DNA from: Hygrocybe punicea
Taxonomy: Eukaryota > Basidiomycota > Agaricomycetes > Agaricales > Hygrophoraceae
DNA: 64,000 nucleotides
Assembly (NCBI GenBank): GCA_963556145.1
Contig: OY744472.1
Span: forward strand, 3,100,001 to 3,164,000
Reading direction: 5' to 3'
A program made the translations under genes and the position numbers. Numbering within the stretch: the first letter of the stretch is position 1; each line of letters begins with the position of its first letter. Under the pieces are notes generated by a model that worked only from the letters and a program-made list of their open reading frames with translations, was not told the origin of the DNA and did no database searches. This document shows positions 11,448 through 21,644 of this stretch, in pieces.

Positions 11448-12229
11448 AAACGCATCGGTTGCGGGTGAACCAAGGACTGAGTCGATTCCGGAGGGCGAAG
11501 CCGCAGTTGAGCCAGAGGAAGGCCCCGTCGACCCGGCACCAGAGACACCGGCCGATGTAGAAGACGTAGATACGCCGGGCGTAGAGACCGGAGACCTGGC
11601 TGGTACGACGGTGAGTTCATGTGTCGGTTCCTTTGTTCTTTAGTCACTGATCCTGGCAATAGTTCACCGGGCCGTTTCCCCTACAACCCTGCACCAACTG
11701 CGTCAAGGCGCAAGAGGCGTGTCGAGGCGTCACGGGCTACGTGTGCGAACGATGCCAGAGGCTGAAGAAGAGATGTACTAACGCTACACACCGGACGGGC
11801 GGGGGTCGGCGCAAGGTGGATACCGGAAAGGGCAAAGAGGTCGCGGCCGGCACGAGGAAGCCGTTGTCATTCACGACAAAGCCCATCCGCAGTAGGCCTG
11901 CCCGGGCCTCAACGAGCAAACCGCGGGTCGAGGACGTGGAGTCAGTCGAGGACGATGACGAAGACGAGGAGGAGTCGGAGGAAGAGCGGCCGACGAAAAG
12001 GCTTAGGATGGCCTCGGCAGCGAACCCGTTCGTTTTGACGATGGAGAATTACGAGCAAGTGTCGGCGCGACTAGCGGTCCTTACGGAGGAGCTGGGAGCC
12101 CTGGGCACCAACGTCAACCGTCACCTCGTCCACTTCGGTCAAGAGTTCCAGTGGCTTCGCGTCGATCTCGAACGGTCGACCTCAAGGTTGGCGATGTTGA
12201 AGCGGGATTACGAGACCGGCCGCCTGTAA
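11448..12229 (+). pseudogene. Antisense ORF of the Gypsy element, C-terminal Zn2Cys6 part
   Basis: This is the continuation of the gene begun at 4250. Exon sequence 11448-11610 encodes an acidic Pro/Glu linker; the intron 11611-11662 (GTGAGT, AATAG) leads to 11663-12229. Immediately after the junction lies a cluster with spacing C-x2-C-x6-C-x7-C-x2-C-x6-C (CTNCVKAQEAC, then CERCQRLKKRC). This fits the fungal Zn(II)2Cys6 DNA-binding cluster. A basic Gly/Arg/Lys region, an acidic tract (EDDDEDEEESEEE) with a possible nuclear signal (RPTKRLR), and a C-terminal helical region of about 60 residues follow, ending in TAA at 12229. Pol ends convergently at 12431. The family knowledge suggests DNA binding; its role in the retrotransposon is my inference. 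Confidence 0.75.
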
Positions 12230-12430
12230 AATATATATATAAAAATAACGAGCCCATTGTATATAAAAAAAATATATCGTGTACATAAAAGACGTGTCAG
12301 CTTGTTCACCCAGCTAAGGAAAGCCGATCGGCTCCCGAAGACATAGGACTATTCGCATCATTCGTCATATCGTTAGAAAACTAAGAGGAACTAAATAAAA
12401 TGGGGGTATAACGTGGACGGAATGAAATGC
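12230..12430. other. Convergent spacer between antisense ORF and pol
   Basis: AT-rich (AAATATATATATAAAAATAA, AAAAAAATATATCG), with several AATAAA-like signals on both strands (e.g. AAATAAAATG near 12394). It probably contains the two poly(A) regions. No ORF. Confidence 0.4.
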
Positions 12431-15400
12431 TTAATCGTCGTCGGGTGAGGAGTCTATAGAGGGCGGGTACGTCGGATCATCAAGATCGTTTGAATCGGTA
12501 TCGTCGGCATCGGGGTATTGTAAGAAGTCATCCAACGGTATCGATATTTTTGAGCGGGCGTGGTAGGGTACGACTCGGAAAGCGGCAAATCGAGATTTAG
12601 ACAACGCACCGTCGAGTTCGGCGAGTATGTAGGATCCGCCTTCTGTTTTCCTGACGACAACCATGGGTCCAAAGTACCGCGGTTTTGCTTTACGATCGGG
12701 AGACATTTCGATACGTGAATTTCGGACGAGAACGAGGTTACCGGGTTCGAAGTCGTAAACTTTGATCGTGTTGGCGTATTTCTGTTCAAATTGCCGGGCG
12801 GACGTGAGCCGAGATTTGGTAAGCTTTTCTTTGACCCGATCGAGGTCGGCTTCTCGTTTACGAAGTTGTCGGGCGCGGATGACTATGAGGTCGATCGTAG
12901 ACATCGTATCTTGCGTCGGAACCATGTACGTAGCTTCGGCAAAATCGAATGGAAACAGCGGTTCTACTCCGTGTGCGATGTAGTAGGACGAGTATCCAAG
13001 GCTTTTGTGTGTCGTGACCTGTTCGGCCCAAAATACGGAGTGGGTTACGGTGTGCCATTTCTTTTCATCTCCGTCACAACTTTTCATAATGGCCTCCCGG
13101 ACATCTAGGTGGCGACGCTCAACGGGTCCGTTCGCTTGTGAGTTATAGGGCGAAATGCGGATGTGCCGGATACCGTAGCGGGAGGCAAGATAGTCGAGCG
13201 CTTCTACGAACGGCTTGCCGTTGTCGGTGACGATTTCTTCGAGAGCGCCCCAACGGCATAAGATGTCTTCGAACAAGAACGAGCCGATGGTGGAGCCGGT
13301 CTCGCGGCGTAACATGCGGAACTCAGGGTAAGCAGACAGGGAGCAACGGGCTTGGACGATGTATCGATAGCCGCCGGATCGTGGCATAAACATTGTGTCG
13401 ACATACGCTTTACGAAATAGCGAGGCCGGTGTAGCGACGGTGGGCGGAATGTGATGATAACGCATTTGCCGTACTTGGCACTGATGGCAAGACTGGACGT
13501 ACCACTTGACGTCGTGGTCGAGGTGCGGCCACCAGAAACGGTCGAGTAGCCGAGCGCGGACGGAGAATATACCTTTGTGGCCGAGAGAGTCGTGAGCGTC
13601 TTTGAGTAACTGAAGCCGGCGGTCGGGCGGTATGACAAGTTTGTGTTTTCCGTGATGGTCTTTGCGCCAAAGCTTGTTATCGGTGACGAAGAATTCAAGG
13701 GCGTATCGTAAGAACAGACGGTATTCTTCGTCCGTGAAGTTCGCGGGTCGGGTTAGATCTCGTAACCAGATCTCGACGAGAGCAAGACGAGCGTCGGCCG
13801 CGCGGGCTTTATCGGATCGCGGTATGTCAGAAACGGCTTCCTGATTTGTGTAGACGAGGACGGCGGGTAATTCTTGGAGTCGGTCGGCTGTGGCATGGCA
13901 GCGGCCGCATACGGCAATCGGCTTAGACGGTATGGGGACGGGTCGGTAGTTGACGACTTCCATAAAGAAACCGTAGGAGTGGTCGAGCCAATCGTCGGAA
14001 TCGTTGATCTCCTCGGGGTCTTCTGCAGCGCAGGGACGTCGGGAGAGTCCGTCGGGTGCACCGTGTGCGGAAGCGGGTACGTGAACGAGTCTAAAGTCAA
14101 ATAAGAGCACGCCGGCTATCCATCGGTTGATCGTAGCATTGGGCTGAATGTCGGGGTTGTTGAGCATCCCTTTTATGTACTTCGCGTCGACTTCAACAGT
14201 GAGGTTGCGGACGCCGATGATGAAGATTCGGTAGGCGCGGAGGGCCCTGAAGAGGCCGTAGAGTTCGAGCTTGGACTGGGAGTATCGGGCTTCGCGTTCG
14301 TTCCACGATATTGAACCAAAGCGATTCGGATAGCGCTTTCCGTCGGCGCGGATTTGCATAAGAACGAAGCCGACTCCAAGAACGGATGAATCGACGGCGA
14401 GAATCACTTCCCATTCACACGTGTAGTCGATAGCGCGCAGCGCTGGCGACGTAATGACGGCGTTTTTGAGGTAGTCGACGGCGGTCTCTTCTTCTTCACC
14501 AAATTCGAAGGGTATACCTTTGCGGGTAAGACGGACGAGGGGTCAGGAGTGGAGCGAGAAGTCCTTGATAAAAATACGCAAGACGCCGCAGATGCCAAGA
14601 AAGGCGCGAACTTCGGTGAGGTTGGTCGGCAGTGGCCAATCGCGAATCTTCTGTACTTTGGAGTCGTCGGCTACTCTTCCTTCATATGTGCATCGGTGGC
14701 CAACAACGATGACTGAGGGTCGACACAACTCGAGTTTTTTGCCGTTGAAGGTACCGCCGACATAGCGGAAACGCTGGATGACGAGGTTGACACCTTGGAA
14801 GTGTTCCCAAATGAAACGTCGGATTGCCGGGTTCTCGGGTATAGTCTCGTAGGTACCGTCGGGTTGCTCGTAGCGGGTTGGAGGCCCTTTAACGGGAATA
14901 TCGTCCATATACGGAACGGCAAGATGAGGGATTTCGTCACGGAGGATGTACGTGGAGTCACCGTGTAGGATCTGCGGGGAATTTGTGTATCCCATAGCAA
15001 TCCGCGTAAGTCGAAGCGTTCCGAGTGGAGACTGAAAAGTCATATAGTCCCGAGACGAGGGGTGGACGAGGCGTTGGTCGAAAGAGACGAAGAGGTCGAA
15101 GGAAGCGTAGCAAGAGTGGCCGCCAAAGGCCTTGGCCAAGTGCTCGGTCATGGGCGGTACGGCGGGATCGCGGATAGTGACGGCGTTAAGCGGCTGTAGA
15201 TCGTGGACGATTCGAAGAGACTTCCCGTCCTTTTTCAAAACGCAAAACCAGCGGGAGCGATATGACGAATTCGAGGGTTCATAGGTACCGGCATTAATTT
15301 TGTCTTTGATGATGCCGATGACTTCGTTAAGGATGCCGGGTGGGATTGGGATATTGCGATGGACCCACGGGTCGTGCGGTACGGTGGGAATGTGGATCAG

Positions 15401-15979
15401 CGGGAAGTAGTCCGTATTGAACTGGCCTTTCTCGGATTCATTCCAGGCGAAGGCGGCTTCTTGCGTTTTGATGATATGGTGGCCGAGTTTTTCTTCCTCA
15501 GGCCAAAGGAATCCATCCGGGTTCATCGGCATCGCGTCGTGTCGTTCCTGGGTATAGCGGGTGCCGGGTGTAAAGTCGGGCGGGTGAGTCAGGAGCGTGG
15601 GTAAATCGGCTAGCGGGTCGCCGGTGATCTCGCGTATGATGCGGTATTCGTCGGGGAGAGTGGTAGAAATTGGGCGGATACGATTGGCTACCTTCTTATA
15701 CTTTTTCTTGGTAACGACTCCTTTTAGGTCCCTGGTAGGGGGGGTGGTATACGAGATATAAGTAGCGTGTTCAGTAGAGGCTTTGTTACAAATATTCGAA
15801 GAGGAAATATGTGACGCAGGAGCGGAGACGGAACAAGACGAAGGAAGGGTATCGGTAGTATGTAGCTGATTTTGTACATCGGTCAACAATGAAATGTACT
15901 GGGCGGCAGTCTGAGGCTGAGACGAAGAGAAATCTAAATCGATAGAAAAACATAAGTCCTCTTCTAGGGGAAACGGCAA
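12431..15979 (-). pseudogene. pol: Gypsy pol: reverse transcriptase, RNase H, integrase, with one TGA
   Basis: One frame of 1183 codons runs from the ATG at 15979 to the TAA at 12431, broken only by a TGA at 14543-14545. RT residues include LRIVHDLQPLN near 265, the catalytic Asp in ASFDLFVSFD near 295 and YMDD near 358. RNase H starts with LAVDSSVLGVG (about 527) and includes EVDAKYIKGML. Integrase has an H-H-C-C zinc site (CHQCQ at its end) and a D, D, E triad in VDTMFM, VTDNG and VERRH. A GPY/F-type module (KPRYFGPMVVV) follows. The TGA sits in a conserved context (FSLHS, stop, PLVRLTRKG) where Arg is expected, so CGA to TGA is likely. RT and integrase are otherwise continuous, so the copy was recently functional. 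Confidence 0.9.
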
Positions 15980-16079
15980 AAGGGAGCATAGTTCATGGTA
16001 TAGGTGTGGTCGCTTTCGAGTGGCGGCTTCTCATCTCCCGGTGCATCCTTTCCGAGAGGTATCTCCGGGTCCTCGACTT

Positions 16080-18335
16080 CTAAAAATCCGGCTTTCCGGT
16101 GTCGGACCGCTCTCGTCGGTTCTTTTGGTTGTGCTCAATGGTGGGCAAGGTGACGACGGCGCCGGTGTTTGGATCCGTGATTGTGACCTGTTGTTCTCCG
16201 TTTTTATAATTCTTCGTAAGGGCCTCGGAAAGCGTGAAGAACGGGCGGCCGATGAGGATCTCGTAGGGGGCGTCGTCGACGACTTGGACTTGGAGGAAAA
16301 GATCGACGTCGCCGAAGGTGAATTTTAGGTTGGCGATCCGGCCGAGGGTGTCGTTGTCGCTTTTATTTGCCGACTGCATCCGCATCTTCATATTTTGGAG
16401 GCCGTAACCGAGTTTCTCCCAAATATCGCGCCGCATGCCGATGATCATGGAACCGTTGTCGAGGACGCACTCAAATACGAATTTGCCGTTGATGAGCGGG
16501 TAGACCGCACGGAGAGGGACTGAGTCGCGGCCGACGACGAGCGGGACGTTTTCCTGACAGTGTTGACAGGCGCGAGTGGGGATTTCGGGTGCGTGAAAGT
16601 GGAAGACCTTGACGTTGTTACTCTCGGCGGTGACCTTTTTCGACGTAGTGAGGTCCTTCATGTGACGGCGGGCACCGGACGACATGGCTAAAAGTTCTCG
16701 CTGCGAAATGCAGACTTGAGAATCGAGCGTGCGGTCGATGACGGACTTGGCGATACCGGGATCTTCGATGGGGGCTTGGTAGCGGTATTGGGGGTGCGAT
16801 GCGGGAAGGTTCTGGGGAGTGCGCGGTACAAGGGCGGTCGGCTCGGTCGGCCGCGTGTTCGAAGGGGGGACTATGGTGATCGGCTGCTCGTTGATAGGTC
16901 TGGCCGTTTTCTCGGCGGGTTTCGCGGCGGGGACAGACGTGGAAGTGGTGGGCAGATTGGGAAACGTTTCTCTAGACTTGCCTTTCGCCTTTGATGGGAT
17001 CTCTACACCATCGAATCTAACCCGTTTACGAAGCCGCTGCACTTCGGCTTCCAGAACCTTAATCTGTTCGTTGTCGTCGTCGATGTCGGACGTCGTGGAC
17101 TGAAAGATGTCGGCATACTCGGTAGTGGCCTCTGGTTCGTAGGTGGTTACTTCGACAGCGGAGACGAAGTTAGCTTTGACATGAGGCGGCGGGTCGCGTT
17201 GGAACGGTTCTGTGGGGTTGCGGGCAGGGGGAGCGCGGTTGCCGGGGTTCTGTGCGTGCCACGCGTCGAAGCGTTCCCTCATATTTTTGCCGACGATAGC
17301 CTTTGGAAGATACATTCCGTTAGGCAACACGATGCGGCCGTGCTCGTTCTTGCGGCATATCCCGTCTCGAGTGTACTGCTCGCAAATAGGACAATCGCGT
17401 ATACGATGGAACGGGTCGTCGCAAAAGAGGCAGTTGAAATTGGTGAAACCCTGTCCCGCGGTGGTCGGCTCAGCCCTATTTGCACACGGCTTTGGGGGGT
17501 TGTTGCGTTCAGTGAGGGCCTGTGTGAGGACGGCGAGTTGTTGCGAAACGAGACGAAATAGGTCGGATATGTTAGGTTCGACCGGTTCCGCTTTAGGAAT
17601 GACCGGGTCATAGCGAGCGGGTGGCGGGTAGCGGGTGGCGGGTTCCATTGGAGTCGAGTACCGGATGGCGGCAGGCGACGTTGACGAGAGACGAGAGACG
17701 GTGGACGGTTCGGCCGCGGTTCCGGCCAGTAGGAAGTGGGCGCAATTGTGGAAGTCCTGGAAGTCGTAAGGGTCGCTATGGAAATGGTTCGGTTTTTGGT
17801 ACTGCAGACGGGTTTTGATGTCCTTTTTAAGCTCGACATGGAAGCCGTTCTCGTATGCGATGTTGCGTTCTCGGGGAGAGATTCGACCCTTGTCTAAGAG
17901 GAATCCCGAGATCCGGATGAACTCGCGGTAATATTCGCCAAGTTTGGCGTGGGTACGGATACCGTAAGCGGTTTGGGTGTGCGTAAGACAGTCGAGATCC
18001 GCCATAGTGTACCGGTGATCGTCTTCCGTGCCCGGGTATAGCACGAGTACACTCTTCTTGAATGTTGCATAATCGACGCCGGTCGCGCTAGGTAAACTTG
18101 CCCAAAGCTCGTAGTCGCTAAGCGACGCGTAGCGCAGACTATGCTTGATGCGTCCTGCATCGTCGAGAGCGGCATCGGCAGCAAGTATCTCGACTTCTTC
18201 GAAGAAGCGGTTTAAATTGAGCGGGTTCCCGTCGAAGGTCGGGGCCGTGGAGTGACCGCGAGCGGGCATTTGTCGTGGAGTAACATGGGGAGCGGTAACG
18301 TGGGGAGCGGTCGAAGATCCAGAGGTCGAAGTCAT
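16080..18335 (-). CDS. gag: Gypsy Gag-protease polyprotein
   Basis: The ORF of 751 codons starts at the ATG at 18335 and ends at 16080. Residues about 30-230 are a Ty3/Gypsy-type capsid region (FDGNPLNLNRFFEEVEIL, FHSDPYDFQDFHNCA). A zinc knuckle C-x2-C-x4-H-x4-C (CLFCDDPFHRIRDC) lies at about 301-314 and binds nucleic acid in related Gags. A Pro/Thr-rich linker follows, and a retropepsin-like domain at about 590-720 contains the active-site sequence LDNGSM (DNG instead of DSG/DTG), later ILIGRPFF. Pol begins downstream in another frame at 15979, so pol expression needs re-initiation, frameshifting or a separate mechanism. The ORF is intact. Confidence 0.9.
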   Translation of the reverse strand: MTSTSGSSTAPHVTAPHVTPRQMPARGHSTAPTFDGNPLNLNRFFEEVEILAADAALDDAGRIKHSLRYASLSDYELWASLPSATGVDYATFKKSVLVLYPGTEDDHRYTMADLDCLTHTQTAYGIRTHAKLGEYYREFIRISGFLLDKGRISPRERNIAYENGFHVELKKDIKTRLQYQKPNHFHSDPYDFQDFHNCAHFLLAGTAAEPSTVSRLSSTSPAAIRYSTPMEPATRYPPPARYDPVIPKAEPVEPNISDLFRLVSQQLAVLTQALTERNNPPKPCANRAEPTTAGQGFTNFNCLFCDDPFHRIRDCPICEQYTRDGICRKNEHGRIVLPNGMYLPKAIVGKNMRERFDAWHAQNPGNRAPPARNPTEPFQRDPPPHVKANFVSAVEVTTYEPEATTEYADIFQSTTSDIDDDNEQIKVLEAEVQRLRKRVRFDGVEIPSKAKGKSRETFPNLPTTSTSVPAAKPAEKTARPINEQPITIVPPSNTRPTEPTALVPRTPQNLPASHPQYRYQAPIEDPGIAKSVIDRTLDSQVCISQRELLAMSSGARRHMKDLTTSKKVTAESNNVKVFHFHAPEIPTRACQHCQENVPLVVGRDSVPLRAVYPLINGKFVFECVLDNGSMIIGMRRDIWEKLGYGLQNMKMRMQSANKSDNDTLGRIANLKFTFGDVDLFLQVQVVDDAPYEILIGRPFFTLSEALTKNYKNGEQQVTITDPNTGAVVTLPTIEHNQKNRRERSDTGKPDF

Positions 18336-18881
18336 TGTGGGTGGAAGAAGCTGAGATGTCGATGAAGCGGTTGTCGGGTGTACGATGAGCGGGTCGGGTA
18401 ACGTGGGCGATGACGGCGTGGACGAAGACGAAGACGGGGACGAAGACGATGACGGAGTTTTCGATGTCGAGAGCGAAGACGGAGACGATGACGATGACGG
18501 AGTTTTCGATGTCGAGAGCGAAGACGTGGACGGGGGTTCTAGCGAGGTCGAAGTCGGGGACGTAGGCGATGCGGGTGTCGAACTGAGATCGGATGAGTCG
18601 GGTGTAATGGTAATTATCGGTATATCGACCGATTCGAGACTGTCGGATGAAAGATATAGGGGGGTGTTTGACCCTGAGACGAGCGGGAGATTGTTATGTC
18701 GAGCGAGGTGGTCGGGTACTAGCTGGAAGAAGTCGTCGTCGATTGTCGGGTCGAAGGCGGCTAAAGATAGTTCTTGTTGAAGAGTTCTTCGAGGAAGTTC
18801 TCGAAGACAACAGTCAGAGGGAGGGATACGGGAAGAGGAAGCTATGGTGGTGCTAGACTATTCCTCGTGGTGGGCTCCAGA
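18336..18881 (-). other. Gypsy 5' leader with primer-binding-like site
   Basis: On the minus strand, two bases after the LTR comes TGGAGCCCACCACGAGG (18879-18863). It begins TGG as expected for a site complementary to a tRNA 3' end; I cannot assign the tRNA. The leader also has two to three copies of a 36-bp GAC/GTC-rich unit at about 18440-18540, which opens a spurious plus-strand acidic ORF. Confidence 0.5.
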
Positions 18882-19842
18882 TGTAAAGGCGAGGTCGGGG
18901 TGGCTGCGGAATAATAATCCTAAGCCTGTGGGGTCAGCGTAGAAGTGACTAGGAATAGTCTAACAAGCTTCAGTGAGATAATAGGATATAAAAAGTAAGA
19001 AGCCGCCGAGTAAACTACTGAAATCTATCGAGACCGATCGAAGCTGACGAAGCCGACGATGTCGGGTACGGCGGGTCGGGTGTCGGGTGATGAGAAACGT
19101 AGAGATAAAGGCGGTAGAACGACGGGGAGGGCGTTGGAGTAGTGGGACCTGCCAGTCACGTGACCAGGCTCCCATGGTTGACCTAGTTAGTAGCCTTCCC
19201 GATGTAGTAGTCAGTCCATCATCATCCTTCCTATCCAGTCGACCTTTCCCTCGAGTCCTGCGTGAGCCCCCGGAGTGGTACCTCGGTACCACTCCAGCGT
19301 CGAGGAATCCGACGAGCAATGTGTGCGATGGAATTTACTGAGAGACTTAATTCTCAGAGAGAGGAAATGGGGGAACTGGTTTCTTATTCTGAGACGGCGC
19401 TTGGGCACCGTTTTTATACTACAAATTTGTGTACCTAGATTCGGACGAGAGTCCTCGGCTGATGAGAGGAGACAAAGGAGAATAAAAATGGGGAAGTAGG
19501 AAGAGCGTTGCGAGGCGACGATGACAGGGAAAATGGGTGGAAGATATAAAAAACCGTAAAAGATGCAATATACTTTACTATATCCCCATAAGGGAGACGC
19601 TAGGCGTGAATAGGGCAAGTCCGATATCGGGATCCCAGTCCGATGAGATCTATCTTTGCTATTTGAAGTTCCGTGAGTTTATGAGATAGACTGACCAGGT
19701 ACGTGAGCGGCCGTGCTAGTCGGTAAGCATCGGGTTGCGTCGGGTTGCGTCGGGTTCGAACGTAGATTGCTAGAGACGTCGGGTTCGAGCGGATTCGCTA
19801 GATATCGATGTTACGGCCTCAGAGGGTCGAGGACCCTCTACA
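18882..19842 (-). repeat. 5' LTR of the Gypsy element (961 bp)
   Basis: Same ends and sequence as the 3' LTR; the extra 166 bp are a MITE plus its 4-bp target duplication. The MITE must have inserted after the last retrotransposition of this copy, because the other LTR lacks it. Confidence 0.93.
19135..19296 (+). mobile_element. 162-bp MITE, family M (copy 1)
   Basis: Begins TGGAGTAGTGGGACC and ends GGTACCACTCCA, with the 4-bp target duplication GCGT at 19131-19134 and 19297-19300. The right end is a hairpin (GGAGTGGTACC, inverted after a short loop). An inner CACGTG palindrome (GTCACGTGACC) is shared with the related copies at 36472-36618 and 36833-36981. No coding capacity. The precise empty site is present in the other LTR. 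Confidence 0.85.
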
Positions 19843-20552
19843 GCGGTCTAAGGCCCAAATGTGTACGTTGCTCACCTTGTTATGATTAATGCACTGCCAT
19901 CTCGCAGTCGCTGTTGAAATTGGGTCGTTGCGCACAACCCAGCAATCGGAATCGGAGAAATTGACAATGGAGATTAAGCCACCCATTGCCCCCGAGCCGG
20001 ATGTTGTGGCACCGGAATCTGTGAAGTTGGACATTTTAGGACCAGAGTGGGTGGGGTTGTTGGATGTTGATAATGATATAACCATGGACAACGACAACGG
20101 ACCTCCCGAACCCGAAAAGATGTCTCCCAGTGATGGTCACGAGGACGGCGAGATGGCAAAGAGGAGGAATTGGATGTTGCTTCGGAGCAAGTGGGCATTA
20201 TTGTAGAGAAGCTCAACCTGGTGAAGCCACCAAAGAAGTCTCCGACTCTGGGTATGTATTTCAACATTACATCATAGGCTGTATATATTCCAATTCTGAT
20301 CTTCTCCATGTCCTAGGATTCCGTCCCAATACGCGTGCATCGTCACGCCTAGGGTTTGAAAGTCCGGTCCGGCCCGGTTTTTTGACAAATTTTCAAAAGA
20401 CCGCAACCGGAACCGGTTGCCATAACACCACAAGATGGCACAACCTAGACTCAACCGCTCAGAACCGGTCTCTTGCGGTTCAGTTGCTGTCTTCTAACCC
20501 AATTTAACTGGTCCTTCCATTAACCGGTTGCTAAACTGGTCAGAACCGAAGT

Positions 20553-20758
20553 AAATACAATAAATAACAACTAATGTATTAACAATAAATAACAACTAAT
20601 GTATTAACAATAAATAACAACTAATGTATTAACAATAAATAACAACTAATGTATTAACAATAAATAACAACTAATGTATTAACAATAAATAACAACTAAT
20701 GTATTAACAATAAATAACAACTAATGTATTAACAATAAATAACAACTAATGTATTAAA
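20553..20758. repeat. 25-bp tandem repeat, eight copies
   Basis: Near-perfect units of AACAATAAATAACAACTAAT plus GTATT repeat eight times inside hAT 1. There is no coding potential. Confidence 0.95.
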
Positions 20759-21277
20759 TTTTAATAAATAAAGTTGGCGGCCACGATTTTGAGCACGTCG
20801 GTGATCGCGTTGGGCGCACGGGTAGGCGCAGACGCGTTGGCCGCTCTGTTGGGTGCGTGGGTGGTTGTGGACACGTTGGCGCATTGGCGGCGCGTTGGTG
20901 GCCCTGTTGCTGGTGTTGTGGTGGGTGCCCAACACGGCCATCCTCCGAGTCCCAGTTACCTCGCGGTTGCAGCGCCAACGTCGATTGACGTGGCGGTGCG
21001 CATCCGTGAGGTATGTTGGGGGTTGGTGGTGGGATGGCTGTGGCTGTCGTCATGGTCGTGGTCGTGGTTGTCGTTGTCGTTGCGGTCGTCGTTGTCGTTG
21101 CGGTCATGGTGGTTGTGATTGTGACGGTCATTGTCTGCGTTGTGGTGGTGGTGGTGGTGGTGGTGGTGGTGATGTTCGTGGTTGATGTTGTTATTGTCGT
21201 CGTCCCATTTGGAGGGCCGTGGGTGTTGTTGTTGTTGTCTGGGTAGTGGTGGTGGTGGCCGTCGTTGTCATCCTCGT

Positions 21278-21377
21278 NNNNNNNNNNNNNNNNNNNNNNN
21301 NNNNNNNNNNNNNNNNNNNNNNNNNNNNNNNNNNNNNNNNNNNNNNNNNNNNNNNNNNNNNNNNNNNNNNNNNNNNN
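21278..21377. other. Assembly gap (100 N)
   Basis: The gap lies in a GTG/GTC microsatellite within hAT 1, so the true length of this element is unknown. ORFs spanning it are artefacts. Confidence 1.
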
Positions 21378-21644
21378 GGCCCAACCGCAACCGGCGGTCC
21401 GGTTTTTTTGCGGTTGGGTCTGGTCCAGTTCCGGTTTTTTTCCAGTCCTATGGACTGGACTTTAAAACACTAGTCACGCCACCAGTCATCGACCCCTGCG
21501 GAGCCCAGCGCTTCATCAATGGACATGGATTTGAGCAACATCGTTCCACCCGAAATCCTACTCTCAATTCCTCCGAGTCAAACGAGGCCTTCATCCCCAA
21601 GCCGTCGACATCCAATCTGGATCCCGGGCCTTAGTTTTGGATGA

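Larger units (their letters stand above)
3282..19842 (-). mobile_element. Ty3/Gypsy LTR retrotransposon with an extra antisense gene
   Basis: The element is bounded by LTRs starting TGTAAAGGC and ending CCCTCTACA, with a GCGG target duplication at 3278-3281 and 19843-19846 (AGCGG if the final A is assigned to the target). Coding order on the minus strand is gag-protease then pol (RT, RNase H, integrase), the Ty3/Gypsy order. Without the nested 6.6-kb transposon and the MITE it would be about 9.8 kb. The LTRs differ by only some eight substitutions over 795 bp, so insertion was recent. It lies in exon 6 of the gene beginning at 2020. Between pol and the 3' LTR is a plus-strand gene (4250-12229), which is unusual. 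A primer-binding-like site follows the 5' LTR. Confidence 0.93.
20350..21472. mobile_element. Non-autonomous hAT element 1
   Basis: Terminal inverted repeats TAGGGTTTGAAAGTCCGGTC and, at the other end, the inverse of TAGTGTTTTAAAGTCCAGTC; the exact 8-bp target duplication GTCACGCC is at 20342-20349 and 21473-21480. These are hAT hallmarks. Inside are GGTTCCGG-type subterminal repeats, eight copies of a 25-bp AT-rich unit, a GTC/GTG trinucleotide core and the 100-N gap. No transposase. It is inserted in the last exon of the split host gene. Confidence 0.85.
19847..21644 (+). pseudogene. Unknown host gene, 3' half (continues 2020-3281)
   Basis: Removing the Gypsy element and one GCGG copy makes exon 6 continue in frame (CGG TCT AAG GCC CAA ATG T) to a donor at 19863. 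A 45-nt intron follows, then exon 7 at 19908-20251. That exon is acidic (MDNDNGPPEPEKMSPSDGHE) and needs a one-base correction between about 20150 and 20175, beyond which another frame is coding (GAGGAATTGGATG onward). An intron 20252-20316 leads to exon 8 (20317-20349). This is interrupted by hAT 1 and, after one TSD copy, resumes at 21481 and ends at TGA 21642-21644 with a Ser/Pro-rich tail. A GTAAGT two bases after the stop and a CAG at about 21700 could mark one more exon. The function is unknown. Confidence 0.65.

Noticed and set aside
18385..18780. Acidic plus-strand ORF in the Gypsy leader
   Set aside because: It is antisense to the leader and arises from a 36-bp GAC-rich repeat; gag start and LTR account for the region.
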